From the NCBI RefSeq assembly GCF_001545035.1, contig NZ_FCOJ02000011.1:62001-126000 (forward strand): a stretch of DNA of 64,000 nt. The letters run 5' to 3'. The position numbers and the translations under genes were made by a program. This stretch comes from Caballeronia glebae (lineage in GTDB: Bacteria; Pseudomonadota; Gammaproteobacteria; Burkholderiales; Burkholderiaceae). The notes below the pieces were generated by a model, which saw only the letters and a list, made by a program, of their open reading frames with translations, did not search any database and was not told the origin of the DNA. This document shows positions 1 to 8,531 of this stretch, one piece after another. The stretch's first letter is position 1. Each line of letters opens with the position of its first letter.

Positions 1-70
1 CAAGGACGGACTGCGTCAGAAGGCAAGACGCGAGCGCGGCGCCAGCCAGGAAGAAACGGGCTGTTTTCAT
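1..70 (-). CDS. phnD: Phosphonate ABC transporter substrate-binding protein, N-terminal fragment
   Basis: Only the first 23 codons are inside the window; the gene runs off the left edge. They encode a clear signal peptide (MKTARFFLAGAALASC..., a basic start followed by a hydrophobic stretch), as expected of an exported solute-binding protein. It begins 33 bases after the stop of phnC on the same strand. In phn transport operons PhnD, the periplasmic phosphonate-binding subunit, normally follows PhnC, so the name rests on position plus the signal peptide and not on any binding-domain residues. Confidence 0.6.
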   Translation of the reverse strand, partial: MKTARFFLAGAALASCLLTQSVL

Positions 71-103
71 GTTGTGATCCAGGGGTTGATGTTGGGTCGA
101 GAT

Positions 104-925
104 TCAGGAAGCGGCGAACGCGGGTTCCTCGTCGTGCGCCTGCGCCCCGTGATGAGTGAGTAGTTCGTCCGCGGACGCGCCGTACAACTTCTGCAGCGCC
201 GCGGGCGTGAGACGCTCGCTGGCGCCATCGAAAACGACACGGCCATCGCGCAACGCGATCGTGCGCGGGCAGTACTTCATCGCGACATCGATCTGATGCA
301 GCGACACCACGACAGTCAGCTTGTGCTCGCGATTGAGCGTCTGCATCAGCTCCATCACGCGACGCGCCGATTCGGGATCGAGCGATGCGATCGGCTCATC
401 GGCGAGCACGATGCGCGCACGCTGCACGAGCGCGCGGGCCAATGCCGCGCGTTGCTGCTGACCGCCCGACAGATCGCTCGCGCGTTCGAAAGCATGTTCG
501 CCGATGCCCATCGCCGTGAGCGACTCCATCGCGAACGAGCGTTCGCCGCGCGGAAAACGTCCCGTGAGACGACGCCACAGCGACACGCGCGACAACGCGC
601 CGATGAGCACGTTGGTCAGCACGGAGAGACGCCCGACGAGATTGAACTGCTGAAACACGAACGCGACGTCGCGGCGAATCGAGCGCACTTCGCGCACGAT
701 CCTGCCGTTCTGCTGAATCGGCCGGCCGAGCAGCGTGACGTGCGACGGCGCGGGGTCGGATGCCGTAAAGCCGGCGATATGCCGCAAGAGCGTCGACTTG
801 CCCGATCCCGACGCGCCGATGAGCGCGACCATCTCGCCCTCCTCCACGCGCAGGTCGATCGAGTCGAGCGCCTTGCGGCCATTCCTGAACGTCTTGGTGA
901 GACGCTCGATGCGAATTGCGTCCAT
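104..925 (-). CDS. phnC: Phosphonate ABC transporter ATP-binding protein PhnC
   Basis: ATPase subunit of a phosphonate import system; it works at the inner membrane with PhnD and PhnE. The 273-residue product has a Walker A (GASGSGKST), a Q-loop region ([13 protein letters not shown]), the ABC signature (LSGGQQQR) and a Walker B with catalytic Glu (IVLADEP). The spacing and the long insert after the Q-loop are typical of PhnC. The frame is open further upstream, but the ATG at 925 is preferred: it begins MDAIRIERL at the normal family start and is preceded by a GAGGG ribosome binding site. It is first in a minus-strand operon with phnD. A Pho-box-like promoter lies 50-83 bases upstream, which fits phosphate-starvation control. 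Confidence 0.9.
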   Translation of the reverse strand: MDAIRIERLTKTFRNGRKALDSIDLRVEEGEMVALIGASGSGKSTLLRHIAGFTASDPAPSHVTLLGRPIQQNGRIVREVRSIRRDVAFVFQQFNLVGRLSVLTNVLIGALSRVSLWRRLTGRFPRGERSFAMESLTAMGIGEHAFERASDLSGGQQQRAALARALVQRARIVLADEPIASLDPESARRVMELMQTLNREHKLTVVVSLHQIDVAMKYCPRTIALRDGRVVFDGASERLTPAALQKLYGASADELLTHHGAQAHDEEPAFAAS

Positions 926-974
926 AGCTTCCCTCGATGAGCGCGCTTGAACGGCGCGCTGAAACGTTCGGGAG

Positions 975-1008
975 ATTCTAGGAAGCCAACATGACGAGAG
1001 AGTGACGC
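975..1008 (-). promoter_or_regulatory. Candidate Pho box and -10 element for phnC
   Basis: Read on the minus strand, GCGTCAC and TCGTCAT lie exactly 11 bases apart (1008-1002 and 997-991). This matches the 7+4 periodicity of PhoB-binding direct repeats (consensus CTGTCAT) and shares the GTCA core. Ten bases further on is TAGAAT (980-975), a good -10 in the spacing usual for PhoB-activated promoters. Between this and phnC is a small hairpin (AGCGCGC/GCGCGCT, 940-960). The inference rests on pattern and on phn context only. Confidence 0.45.
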
Positions 1009-1153
1009 GGATGAGACGTCTAGATGAATACATGACTTGGACGCGCCGCCGTTTGAGACGATCGAGCAGAAAACCGATCCGAACGAGCATTCACGTTTTC
1101 AGCGCCGCGCTTCATGATGATCCGCAAATGCAACAACCATTCGGGACTTCATC

Positions 1154-2542
1154 ATGAACACGATCCATACGGATGTCGCCATCATCGGCGCGGGCAGCGC
1201 GGGACTCTCCGCGTATCGCGCGGCGAAGGCGGCGGGCGCTTCGGCGATTCTCATCGAAGGCGGCGCGCACGGCACGACCTGTGCGCGCGTCGGTTGTATG
1301 CCGTCGAAGCTTCTCATCGCGGCGGCCGAGGCCGCGCATCACGCGACGCATGCGGCGGCATTCGGCGTGCATATCGACGGCGCGGTGCGCGTGGACGGGC
1401 GCGAGGTGATGGCGCGCGTGAAGCGCGAACGCGATCGCTTCGTGGGCTTCGTCGTCGCGGATGTCGATGCGATGCCCGAGGCGGCCAAGCTCACGGGCTA
1501 CGCGCGCTTCATCGACGATAACCTGCTGCAAGTGGGCGACGATACGCACGTGCGGGCGAAGAGCGTCGTCATCGCGACGGGATCGAGCCCCGTGATGCCG
1601 GCGATGTATCGCGCGCTCGGCGAACGCGCCATCATCAACGACGATGTGTTCGCGTGGGACGATTTGCCGAAGCGTGTCGCGGTGATCGGCGCGGGTGTCA
1701 TCGGACTGGAACTCGGTCAGGCGTTGGCGCGGCTCGGTGTGCGCGTGTCGGTGCTGGGTGCGCGCGGGCGCGTCGGGCCTTTGAGCGATCCGCAAGTGCG
1801 CGACTATGCCGGGCGCGTGTTCGCCGAAGCGTTCCGCTTCGAGCCGCACGCGCAGGTGCAGGCGGCCGTGCGCGAGGGCGACGAAGTGCGCTTGCGTTAC
1901 GTGTCCGGTGCGGGCGAGACGATCGAAGACACGTTCGATTACGTGCTGGTGGCCGCTGGACGCAAGCCTAATGTCGGCGGGCTGGCTTTGCACAACACAT
2001 CGCTCGCACTCGATGACGATGGCTTGCCGAAGTACGATCCGCTGACGTTGCAGGCGGGCGCACGTCCGGTATTCATCGCGGGCGATGCGAACGGCGTGCT
2101 GCCCTTGCTTCATGAAGCCGCCGATGAAGGCCGCGCGGCGGGCGCGAATGCGGCGCGGTATCCGCGAGTCGCGGCGCTCGAACGCCGTGCGCCGATCGCG
2201 ATTGCGTTCACCGATCCGGGCATCGCGATGGTCGGCGCGCGGCATGTCGACCTGAAGCCCGAGTCTTTCGTGACCGGCGAAGTGAGTTTCGAGAATCAAG
2301 GCCGCAGCCGCGTGATGCTCAGGAATCGCGGCCTGATGCATGTGTATGTCGATCGCGCGAGCCGCCGCTTCGTCGGCGCGGAATGGATCGGACCGGATGC
2401 GGAACATATCGCGCATCTGCTCGCGTGGGCCTTGCAGATGAAGCTCACGGTCGATGAAATGTTGCGGATGCCGTTCTATCATCCGGTGGTCGAGGAAGGC
2501 CTGCGGACGGCGTTGCGGGATGCGGCCGGAAAGCTTGCATAA
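1154..2542 (+). CDS. Dihydrolipoamide dehydrogenase-like FAD disulfide reductase
   Basis: Class I pyridine nucleotide-disulfide oxidoreductase, 462 residues. The N-terminal FAD Rossmann motif GAGSAGLSA is near residue 12. The redox-active pair is in CARVGCMPSK (CX4C), a second NAD(P) Rossmann motif GAGVIGLELG is mid-protein, and the C-terminal HPVVEEG motif supplies the His-Glu pair of the partner subunit, so all catalytic parts are intact. The family oxidises dihydrolipoyl groups or reduces related disulfides with NAD(P). No 2-oxoacid dehydrogenase or glycine-cleavage gene is adjacent, so the partner is unknown. It stands alone and ends at a strong hairpin shared with the convergent LysR gene. 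Confidence 0.85.
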   Translation: MNTIHTDVAIIGAGSAGLSAYRAAKAAGASAILIEGGAHGTTCARVGCMPSKLLIAAAEAAHHATHAAAFGVHIDGAVRVDGREVMARVKRERDRFVGFVVADVDAMPEAAKLTGYARFIDDNLLQVGDDTHVRAKSVVIATGSSPVMPAMYRALGERAIINDDVFAWDDLPKRVAVIGAGVIGLELGQALARLGVRVSVLGARGRVGPLSDPQVRDYAGRVFAEAFRFEPHAQVQAAVREGDEVRLRYVSGAGETIEDTFDYVLVAAGRKPNVGGLALHNTSLALDDDGLPKYDPLTLQAGARPVFIAGDANGVLPLLHEAADEGRAAGANAARYPRVAALERRAPIAIAFTDPGIAMVGARHVDLKPESFVTGEVSFENQGRSRVMLRNRGLMHVYVDRASRRFVGAEWIGPDAEHIAHLLAWALQMKLTVDEMLRMPFYHPVVEEGLRTALRDAAGKLA

Positions 2543-2548
2543 GCTTGT

Positions 2549-2580
2549 CGCGCCGGCCGAATCGTAATTCGGCCGGCGCG
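2549..2580. terminator. Bidirectional hairpin terminator
   Basis: Perfect 14-bp inverted repeat (CGCGCCGGCCGAAT ... ATTCGGCCGGCGCG) with a CGTA loop, between the converging disulfide reductase and LysR genes. There is no long T-run, but the position and stem strength suit a bidirectional terminator. Confidence 0.7.
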
Positions 2581-2584
2581 GGTT

Positions 2585-3478
2585 TCAGTCCTCCAGAAAC
2601 CACCGTCCCGCACATTCGCTGCGGATGAAATCCGCGAGCCACTTCACCCGCGCGACATCGCGCGTCTCCGCCAGCGTCACGAGCCAGTAAGACCGCGACA
2701 GCGTAATTTCATCGGGGAACAGACGCACGAGATTCGGATCGGTACGCGCGATGAAGCATGGCAATACGCCGAGCCCGACGCCGCCCGACACCGCCGCCGC
2801 CTGGCTGATGACATTGGAAATGCGGATCGCCGGCACGAGCGAAGTCGAAATCTGCGGGAGATAGTTCAACTCCGCCGACCACATCTGATCCTCGACATAC
2901 CCGACCCACGGATGCTTGAGCAATTCGCGCCGCGATTCGATTCCGCGATGCCGCGCCAGATAATCGCGCGAAGCATAGACGCCCAACGCGTAATCCGTCA
3001 GCTTGTGCGCGTACACGCGCCCTTGCGCGGGCCGCGTCATGCTCACCGCGAGATCGGCTTCGCGCTTCGAAAGACTGAACATGCGCGGATTCGCAATCAA
3101 TTCGATTTCGAGCTGCGGATGCAGCGCCGATATCTGCGCGATGCGCGGCGCCAGAAAATACGTGCCGAACCCTTCCGGGGTGCCGATGCGCACACTTCCC
3201 GTCAGACCTATCGACGCGTCTTCCAGCCGATGACGCATGCGCATTGCGAGGCTTTCCATGCCTTCCGCATCGCTCAACACGCGCTCGCCCTCGGGCGTCA
3301 GCACAAACCCTTGCGAGCTGCGATCGAAAAGCCTCACGCCCAGCGCTTTTTCCAGCGAGGCCACGCGCCGGCTCAAGGTCGAATGATCGACGCCCAATTG
3401 CTGCGCGGCGACCGTGAGCCGGCCCAAACGCGAGATGGCGAGGAAAGCCTGAATGTCGTCCCAGTCGAAGCCGCGCAT
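2585..3478 (-). CDS. LysR-family transcriptional regulator
   Basis: 297-residue LysR-type regulator. The N-terminal winged helix-turn-helix (about residues 4-62) includes AVAAQQLGVDHSTLSRRV-type recognition-helix sequence, followed by the usual effector-binding domain. The ATG at 3478 (MRGFDWDDIQAFLAI) is chosen over upstream in-frame codons because LysR proteins begin just before the helix-turn-helix. It is divergent from the oxidoreductase/MFS pair starting at 3601, which it probably regulates; the effector is not known. Confidence 0.85.
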   Translation of the reverse strand: MRGFDWDDIQAFLAISRLGRLTVAAQQLGVDHSTLSRRVASLEKALGVRLFDRSSQGFVLTPEGERVLSDAEGMESLAMRMRHRLEDASIGLTGSVRIGTPEGFGTYFLAPRIAQISALHPQLEIELIANPRMFSLSKREADLAVSMTRPAQGRVYAHKLTDYALGVYASRDYLARHRGIESRRELLKHPWVGYVEDQMWSAELNYLPQISTSLVPAIRISNVISQAAAVSGGVGLGVLPCFIARTDPNLVRLFPDEITLSRSYWLVTLAETRDVARVKWLADFIRSECAGRWFLED

Positions 3479-3600
3479 GGGGATTTTTGCACAGGGCGAT
3501 TGTCGATTTGCCCATTCTATTGCAAGAAACTCACTGCTATCTTTTTCTGGACTCTGCACAAGCAGAGCATGCCGCCGCGAATATTCAGGAGACACACAGC
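3479..3600. promoter_or_regulatory. Divergent LysR / oxidoreductase promoter region
   Basis: 122-base divergent control region. It contains a perfect inverted repeat CTCTGC-ACAA-GCAGAG (3552-3567) about 35 bases before the oxidoreductase start, a candidate operator or leader hairpin. The ribosome binding site AGGAGA lies just before 3601. No single LysR T-N11-A box could be assigned with confidence. Confidence 0.35.
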
Positions 3601-4980
3601 ATGTCGCTCATCGCGAAACTCAAGGCCCGTGCGCAGGAAGGCAAGCCGGTCAAGGTCGGTCTGATCGGCGCAGGAAAATTCGGCTCCATGTATCTGTCTC
3701 AGGCGCCGCGCACGCCGGGCATTCATCTCGTCGGCGTCGCGGATCTGTCGCCGGACCGGGCGCGTGCGTCGCTCAAACGTGTCGGCTGGGACGAGGCGCG
3801 TTATTCCGCGCGTTCGTGGAGCGAGGCGCGGGCCAACGGCTCGACCTTCATCACCGACGACGCCGACGCGATGATCGCAAGCGATCACGTCGATATCGTC
3901 ATCGACGCGACGGGCAGCCCCGCCGCCGGCATTCATCACGCGCTTCTGTGCTGCAAACATCGCAAACACATCGTGATGGTCAATGTCGAAGCGGACGTGC
4001 TCGCCGGTCCGCTGCTCGCGCGCCGCGCGCAAGAAGCCGGCATCATCTACTCGATGGCCTCGGGCGATCAACCCGCGCTCATCGCGGAACTGGTGGACTG
4101 GGCGCGCACCATCGGCATGGAAGTGATCTGCGCGGGCAAGGGCACGAAGTATCTGCCGATCTATCATCAATCGACGCCCGATACGGTGTGGGGCCACTAC
4201 GGCTTTACCGAAGAGCAGGTCGGCTCGGGCGACTTCAACGCGCAGATGTTCAACTCGTTCCTCGACGGCACGAAATCCGCGCTCGAAATGGCGGCGGTCT
4301 CCAATGCCTGCGATCTGCGTCCGCCCGCCGACGGTCTCGCGTTCCCCGCGTGCGGCGTCGACGATCTGCCCACCTTGCTGCGTCCCGCATCCGATGGCGG
4401 CATTCTTCCGCATCGCGGCAGCGTCGAAGTGGTGTCGTCGCTCGAACGCGACGGACGCCCCGTGTTCCGCGATCTGCGCTGGGGCGTGTACGCCGTCTTC
4501 GAAGCGCCCACCGATTACGTGCGCGACTGCTTCGCGCAATATGGCCTCAAGACGGACAGCACGGGCCGCTTCGCCGCGATGTACAAGCCGTATCACCTGA
4601 TCGGCCTCGAACTCGGGCTGTCGATCGCGAGTATCGCCGTGCGCGGCGAAGCGACCGGCGCGACCTCGGGCTTTCATGGCGATGTCGCCGCTACCGCGAA
4701 GCGCGATCTGCGCGCGGGCGAGCGGCTCGACGGCGAAGGCGGCCACACCGTTTACGGCAAGCTGATGCCCGCCGCCGATTCGCTGATCCACGGCGCATTG
4801 CCTATCGGCCTCGCGCATAACGTCGTGCTGCAACGTCCGGTCGCCGCCGGACAGCCCGTGCGCTGGACCGATGTCGCCTTCGATGCGAACAAGGAATCGG
4901 TGCGCGTGCGACGCGAAATGGAAGGTATCTTCCGCGCCGAAATGAAGCTCGACGTGCCTGCGCAAAAGCTCGCCAGCTAA
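3601..4980 (+). CDS. NAD(P)-dependent oxidoreductase with C-terminal SAF domain
   Basis: 459 residues. The N-terminal dinucleotide-binding motif VGLIGAGKFGSMY (about residues 19-31) is followed by a homoserine-dehydrogenase/Gfo-Idh-like fold. The C-terminal stretch (about residues 360-440; RDLRAGERLDGEGG..., PVAAGQPVRWTDV) looks like a SAF domain, as found in a family often mis-labelled 'homoserine dehydrogenase' or 'FlgA-like'. Some relatives act on sugar acids. With an ACS-type MFS transporter downstream and a divergent LysR, a role in carbohydrate-acid or related catabolism is plausible, but the substrate is unknown. Confidence 0.7.
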   Translation: MSLIAKLKARAQEGKPVKVGLIGAGKFGSMYLSQAPRTPGIHLVGVADLSPDRARASLKRVGWDEARYSARSWSEARANGSTFITDDADAMIASDHVDIVIDATGSPAAGIHHALLCCKHRKHIVMVNVEADVLAGPLLARRAQEAGIIYSMASGDQPALIAELVDWARTIGMEVICAGKGTKYLPIYHQSTPDTVWGHYGFTEEQVGSGDFNAQMFNSFLDGTKSALEMAAVSNACDLRPPADGLAFPACGVDDLPTLLRPASDGGILPHRGSVEVVSSLERDGRPVFRDLRWGVYAVFEAPTDYVRDCFAQYGLKTDSTGRFAAMYKPYHLIGLELGLSIASIAVRGEATGATSGFHGDVAATAKRDLRAGERLDGEGGHTVYGKLMPAADSLIHGALPIGLAHNVVLQRPVAAGQPVRWTDVAFDANKESVRVRREMEGIFRAEMKLDVPAQKLAS

Positions 4981-5010
4981 TAACGACATGACCGTTCTTT
5001 GATCCCTTTT

Positions 5011-5039
5011 GCGCCCGGCCCATTCGATGGTTCGGGCGC
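5011..5039 (+). other. Hairpin between oxidoreductase and MFS genes
   Basis: GCGCCCG ... CGGGCGC inverted repeat (7-bp stem, 15-base loop) in the 99-base gap before the MFS transporter. It could be an attenuator or mRNA-processing hairpin that sets relative expression of the two genes. Confidence 0.3.
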
Positions 5040-5079
5040 TTCGCACTCTCAACGCCCGCCAAAGGGCGACGGAGGAGAC

Positions 5080-6384
5080 ATGAGCCAAATCAGCGAAACG
5101 CTAGGTGTTGCACAGTCCGGCACGTCGGACGTGTACCGCAAGATCACGTGGCGCATCATGCCGTTCATCGTGCTGTGCTATCTCTGCAATTATCTGGATC
5201 GCGTGAATGTCGGCTTCGCGAAGCTGCAAATGCTATCCGATCTCGGCTTCTCCGATGCGGTCTATGGCCTCGGCGCGGGTATCTTCTTTATCGGCTATTT
5301 CATCTTCGAAGTGCCGAGCAATCTTATCCTGCATCGGGTGGGCGCGAGGCGCTGGATCGCGCGCATCATGATCACGTGGGCGATCGTCTCCGCGCTCACG
5401 CTCGTCGTGAAAACGCCCACGCAGTTCTATGCCGTGCGCTTTCTGCTGGGCGTCGCCGAAGCGGGCTTCTCGCCGGGCATCATGCTCTATCTCACGTACT
5501 GGTTTCCCGCGAAGAAGCGCGGCTTCGCTTATGGCGTGTACTACATCGCGATTCCGCTCGCGGGCATCGTGGGCGGACCGCTTTCGGGATGGATTCTCTC
5601 CTCGTTCAGGCATTCCGGCGTGATGGCCGCGTGGCAGTGGCTCTTCCTGATCGAAGCGATTCCCGCGTTCATCGTCGGCATCATGGTGCTGTGGTTGATG
5701 GTCGATAAACCCAGCCAGGCGAAATGGCTCAGTGAAGACGAGAAGCGTCTCGTCACGCACGCGGTCGAACGCGAGGAAGCGGACAAGACCGCGCATCACA
5801 GTGCGCGCGACTTCCTCTCCGACGTCAATATCTGGAAGCTATGCGGCGTGTACTTTTGCCAGATCATCGGGCTTTACGGCATTAGCTTCTGGCTGCCTTC
5901 GATCATCAAGGACAGCGGGCTCACGAATGTCGAAGTAATCGGCTGGCTCTCGGCGGTGCCGTATGTCGTCGCGATTCCCGCGATCATCTTCACCGGCATG
6001 AGCGCCGACCGCTTCCGCTCGCGTCGCATGCACTTTTCGATCGCTCTCGTGATCGGCGCGATCGGCTTTGCGGCGAGTGGTTATGTCGGACATCAACCGC
6101 TGCTCGCGGTTATCGCGCTCAGCGTCGCGGCTGCGGGCATTCTGTCGGCGTTGTCGTTGTTCTGGGGCATTCCGGCCGCGTTTCTCGCGGGCACGTCGGC
6201 GGCCGCGGGCATCGCGGGTATCAATTGCGTCGGCAACCTCGCGGGCTTCGTGTCGCCCTACATGGTCGGCTGGCTGAACGTGACGACGCATAACAACAGC
6301 ATCGGGCTGTATGCGGTCGCGGCTTTCATGATTGTCGGCGCGTTCGCGGTGCGCACGATTTCGGGGAAGCTCGCGGATCGTTGA
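5080..6384 (+). CDS. MFS transporter, anion:cation symporter (ACS) type
   Basis: 434 residues with about 12 hydrophobic segments. The N-terminal sequence LCYLCNYLDRVNVGFAKLQM is the characteristic TM1 'DRxN' signature of the ACS family (tartrate, phthalate, hexuronate importers). The start at 5080 is chosen for a strong GGAGGAG site seven bases upstream; upstream in-frame codons lack one. It is probably co-transcribed with the preceding SAF-domain oxidoreductase and imports that enzyme's substrate. A hairpin follows the stop. Confidence 0.85.
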   Translation: MSQISETLGVAQSGTSDVYRKITWRIMPFIVLCYLCNYLDRVNVGFAKLQMLSDLGFSDAVYGLGAGIFFIGYFIFEVPSNLILHRVGARRWIARIMITWAIVSALTLVVKTPTQFYAVRFLLGVAEAGFSPGIMLYLTYWFPAKKRGFAYGVYYIAIPLAGIVGGPLSGWILSSFRHSGVMAAWQWLFLIEAIPAFIVGIMVLWLMVDKPSQAKWLSEDEKRLVTHAVEREEADKTAHHSARDFLSDVNIWKLCGVYFCQIIGLYGISFWLPSIIKDSGLTNVEVIGWLSAVPYVVAIPAIIFTGMSADRFRSRRMHFSIALVIGAIGFAASGYVGHQPLLAVIALSVAAAGILSALSLFWGIPAAFLAGTSAAAGIAGINCVGNLAGFVSPYMVGWLNVTTHNNSIGLYAVAAFMIVGAFAVRTISGKLADR

Positions 6385-6405
6385 TGTAGCGTTTCCCGAT
6401 GCAAA

Positions 6406-6432
6406 AAGCGGCCGCTTTCAATGCGGCCGCTT
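6406..6432 (+). terminator. Hairpin terminator after MFS gene
   Basis: Perfect 10-bp stem AAGCGGCCGC ... GCGGCCGCTT with a 7-base loop, 22 bases past the MFS stop. It is preceded by an A-run and followed by a weakly T-rich tail. Confidence 0.6.
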
Positions 6433-6473
6433 CCGCTTTGTCGATCATGATCGCGCGCACGTAAAATGGCGTC

Positions 6474-7193
6474 ATGTCGAACGTATCCCGCAAATCTCCC
6501 CGGCAAGAGCCCGAGTTGCCGCTCCATACGCCCAGCACCGCATCGCTTGCGATCGCGGCGGCCATCGCGATGATCGCCTGGCTCGCGTTCGCCGCGCAGA
6601 CGGACATCACCATCGCGCGCGTAGTTGGTCGCGGCTTCACCGTGTTCGACGGCATCGCGCGCATGAGCAGCTATCTCACGAATCTGACCGTGCTGCTGAC
6701 CGCGTTCTGCTTCACCTGCGTCGCGACGCGCGCGCAGTTTCCGCTGGCGCGCTTCTTTCGCAAGCCGACCGTCGTGACGGCGGTCGTCGTGTACATCGTG
6801 TTCGTCGGGATCGCGTATAACGCGTTGCTGCGCTATCTATGGACGCCATCGGGCTATCGCGCGCTCGTCAACGAATCGCTGCATACCGTCGTGCCCGCGC
6901 TCGCGGCTTTGTACTGGTTCCTGTTCGTGCCGCGCTTTCATCTTTCATTGCAACGATGCGCGCTCTGGCTCGTCTATCCGCTGTCTTATCTCTCCATCAC
7001 GCTATGGCGCGGACGTCTCTCCGACTTCTATCCCTATCCGTTCATCAATGTTTCGAAGCTCGGTTATGAGCGCGTTCTCGTCAATGCCGCGATGCTGGTC
7101 GTCGCGTTTCTCGTGCTAATGAGCGTGTTTCTCGTGATCAATCATCGGCGCGAAGACTTGAGCGTGGCCGATCCGGAAACCGAGGAAAGATGA
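6474..7193 (+). CDS. Pr6Pr / FAR-17a-AIG1-like membrane protein
   Basis: 239 residues with about six hydrophobic helices. The overall pattern (LTVLLTAFCF, HTVVPALAALYWFLF, YPLSYL...RG, YPYPFINVSKLGY) matches the Pr6Pr family of bacterial membrane proteins, related to FAR-17a/AIG1. Function is unknown. A TAAAAT sequence lies only a few bases upstream of the ATG, so the transcript could be leaderless or have a very short leader. It stands alone and converges on the xox operon. Confidence 0.7.
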   Translation: MSNVSRKSPRQEPELPLHTPSTASLAIAAAIAMIAWLAFAAQTDITIARVVGRGFTVFDGIARMSSYLTNLTVLLTAFCFTCVATRAQFPLARFFRKPTVVTAVVVYIVFVGIAYNALLRYLWTPSGYRALVNESLHTVVPALAALYWFLFVPRFHLSLQRCALWLVYPLSYLSITLWRGRLSDFYPYPFINVSKLGYERVLVNAAMLVVAFLVLMSVFLVINHRREDLSVADPETEER

Positions 7194-7197
7194 AGCG

Positions 7198-7225
7198 CTT
7201 CGGAGGTGCGAATGCATCTCCGAAG
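7198..7225. terminator. Bidirectional hairpin terminator at end of xox operon
   Basis: CTTCGGAGGTGC / GCATCTCCGAAG, a 12-bp stem with one G-T pair and a GAAT loop. It lies between the Pr6Pr gene and the last gene of the minus-strand xox operon and probably ends both transcripts. Confidence 0.6.
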
Positions 7226-7238
7226 GCATCAATGACGA

Positions 7239-7547
7239 TCAGGCTTCTTTCGAATCGAACATCAGCAACTCGACGCCGGCCTGCGCGAAATTGGCGAGAT
7301 CGCCAGCGGTCCTCTGGCCTTCGGGCGAGTTGAACGCGGTCTTGATTGCTTCCAGCGAATCGAATTGCAGCAGCGCGACGAGGTGATACGGCGACTCCCC
7401 GGATGCCGCCAAAACCGCCCCCGCGCTGATCTCATAGCGCCGCAGGCCCGGCAGCGTCTTCGCTAGCGGCGCGTGAGTCGAAGCATAGTAGTCGTCGAAT
7501 GCCTTCGGGTCGGACGGGTTCTTGTATAGCGCCACGAGCTGGGCCAT
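7239..7547 (-). CDS. EthD-family protein
   Basis: 102-residue ferredoxin-fold EthD-like protein. Its opening (VALYKNPSDPKAFDDYYASTHAPLAKTLPG) has the family pattern of a Y-x-N-P-x-D-P-x-x-F start and a conserved His; no more precise reaction can be assigned. An AGGAG site precedes the ATG. It is the last gene of the nine-gene xox operon, 51 bases after the first relay metallohydrolase. Why an EthD protein belongs here is unclear. Confidence 0.75.
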   Translation of the reverse strand: MAQLVALYKNPSDPKAFDDYYASTHAPLAKTLPGLRRYEISAGAVLAASGESPYHLVALLQFDSLEAIKTAFNSPEGQRTAGDLANFAQAGVELLMFDSKEA

Positions 7548-7598
7548 CTTCTTGTCTCCTGGTGGTTGTACGGCGTTAGAAGGAACATTGCGTCAACG

Positions 7599-8531
7599 CT
7601 ACTGCTTTTCCAGTTGCAGATAGATGCGCTGCACGTTCTGCGGCTGCGCGATCGTATAGAGCTTGTAGTTCTTGAACGCGGGCACCTGCACGGTGTGCAT
7701 CGCCTCGGTAAGGCCGACGCCGCTCTTGTACGCACGCTTCACCGCTGCTTCGAGTTGGCGCAAATACACGCCGGTCTGCATGATGTCGTCGCCGCGCAAG
7801 GGCGCGCCGAATCCGGGCACAACGGTCTTCAAATCGAGTCCGCGCAGGTTCTCCAGCGCGGCGAGCCAGCCGGCAATCTGTTCGTTGCGCAACTCGGGTA
7901 TGCGTCCATTCGACACGAGCCCGCCCGCGAACAACACGCCGGTTTGCGTGTCGAGCACCGCGAGATCGCCGGGCGTGCTGGCGGCTCCGAAGTGCAGCAG
8001 TTGTAGCTTGCGCCCGCCGCTTTCGATCTCTGTCGTGCCGTTCACCGTTTGATCGGGCACGGTCACGCGCGAGCCGGCCATTTCATCTTCGCCGAGTGTC
8101 TTGCGCAGATTCGCGAGACAGATCGAACAACGTTCCCGGATCAATTGCGCGGCGCGTGCGTGCGCGAGGATCGGCACGTCGTCGTCGCGAAACGCGGCCG
8201 CGCCGAACACGAACTCGGGCGCCTGATGCGTGATGATGACGAGCTTCACCGGCAACGGCGTGACCTTGCGGATCGCTTCGATCATCGCGCGGCCATAGCG
8301 ATACGACGAGCCCGTGTCGATCACCGTCACGCCGTCCTGCCCGACGATGAAACCGTTATTCGCGACGATGCCGTGATTCGCGGGCGCGACGGCATCGTTG
8401 TCGCCGATAAACGCGTACACGCCCGGCGCAATTGCAACGGGCACGGGCATGCCGCTCATCGCCGCGTGCGCGAGCGTGCTTGCAGCAAAGAACAGCGTGC
8501 AGAACAGCGCTCGCAAGCGGCGCGCCGTCAT
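7599..8531 (-). CDS. Quinoprotein relay metallo-beta-lactamase-fold protein 1 with degenerate metal site
   Basis: 310 residues with an N-terminal signal peptide, a metallo-beta-lactamase fold and homology to the 'quinoprotein relay system zinc metallohydrolase 1' group. The expected HxHxDH motif reads H102-Q-A104-P-E106-F107. The later Asp of the GD motif is Gly204 and the His of GHG is Phe241 (VVPGFGAP), so nearly all canonical metal ligands are missing. The paralogue two genes upstream keeps them. A CSIC motif at 135-138 might be redox-active or structural. Its ATG overlaps the SoxYZ-like stop (ATGA), implying coupled translation. It is probably a periplasmic pseudo-enzyme or a re-purposed carrier partner. 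Confidence 0.8.
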   Translation of the reverse strand: MTARRLRALFCTLFFAASTLAHAAMSGMPVPVAIAPGVYAFIGDNDAVAPANHGIVANNGFIVGQDGVTVIDTGSSYRYGRAMIEAIRKVTPLPVKLVIITHQAPEFVFGAAAFRDDDVPILAHARAAQLIRERCSICLANLRKTLGEDEMAGSRVTVPDQTVNGTTEIESGGRKLQLLHFGAASTPGDLAVLDTQTGVLFAGGLVSNGRIPELRNEQIAGWLAALENLRGLDLKTVVPGFGAPLRGDDIMQTGVYLRQLEAAVKRAYKSGVGLTEAMHTVQVPAFKNYKLYTIAQPQNVQRIYLQLEKQ

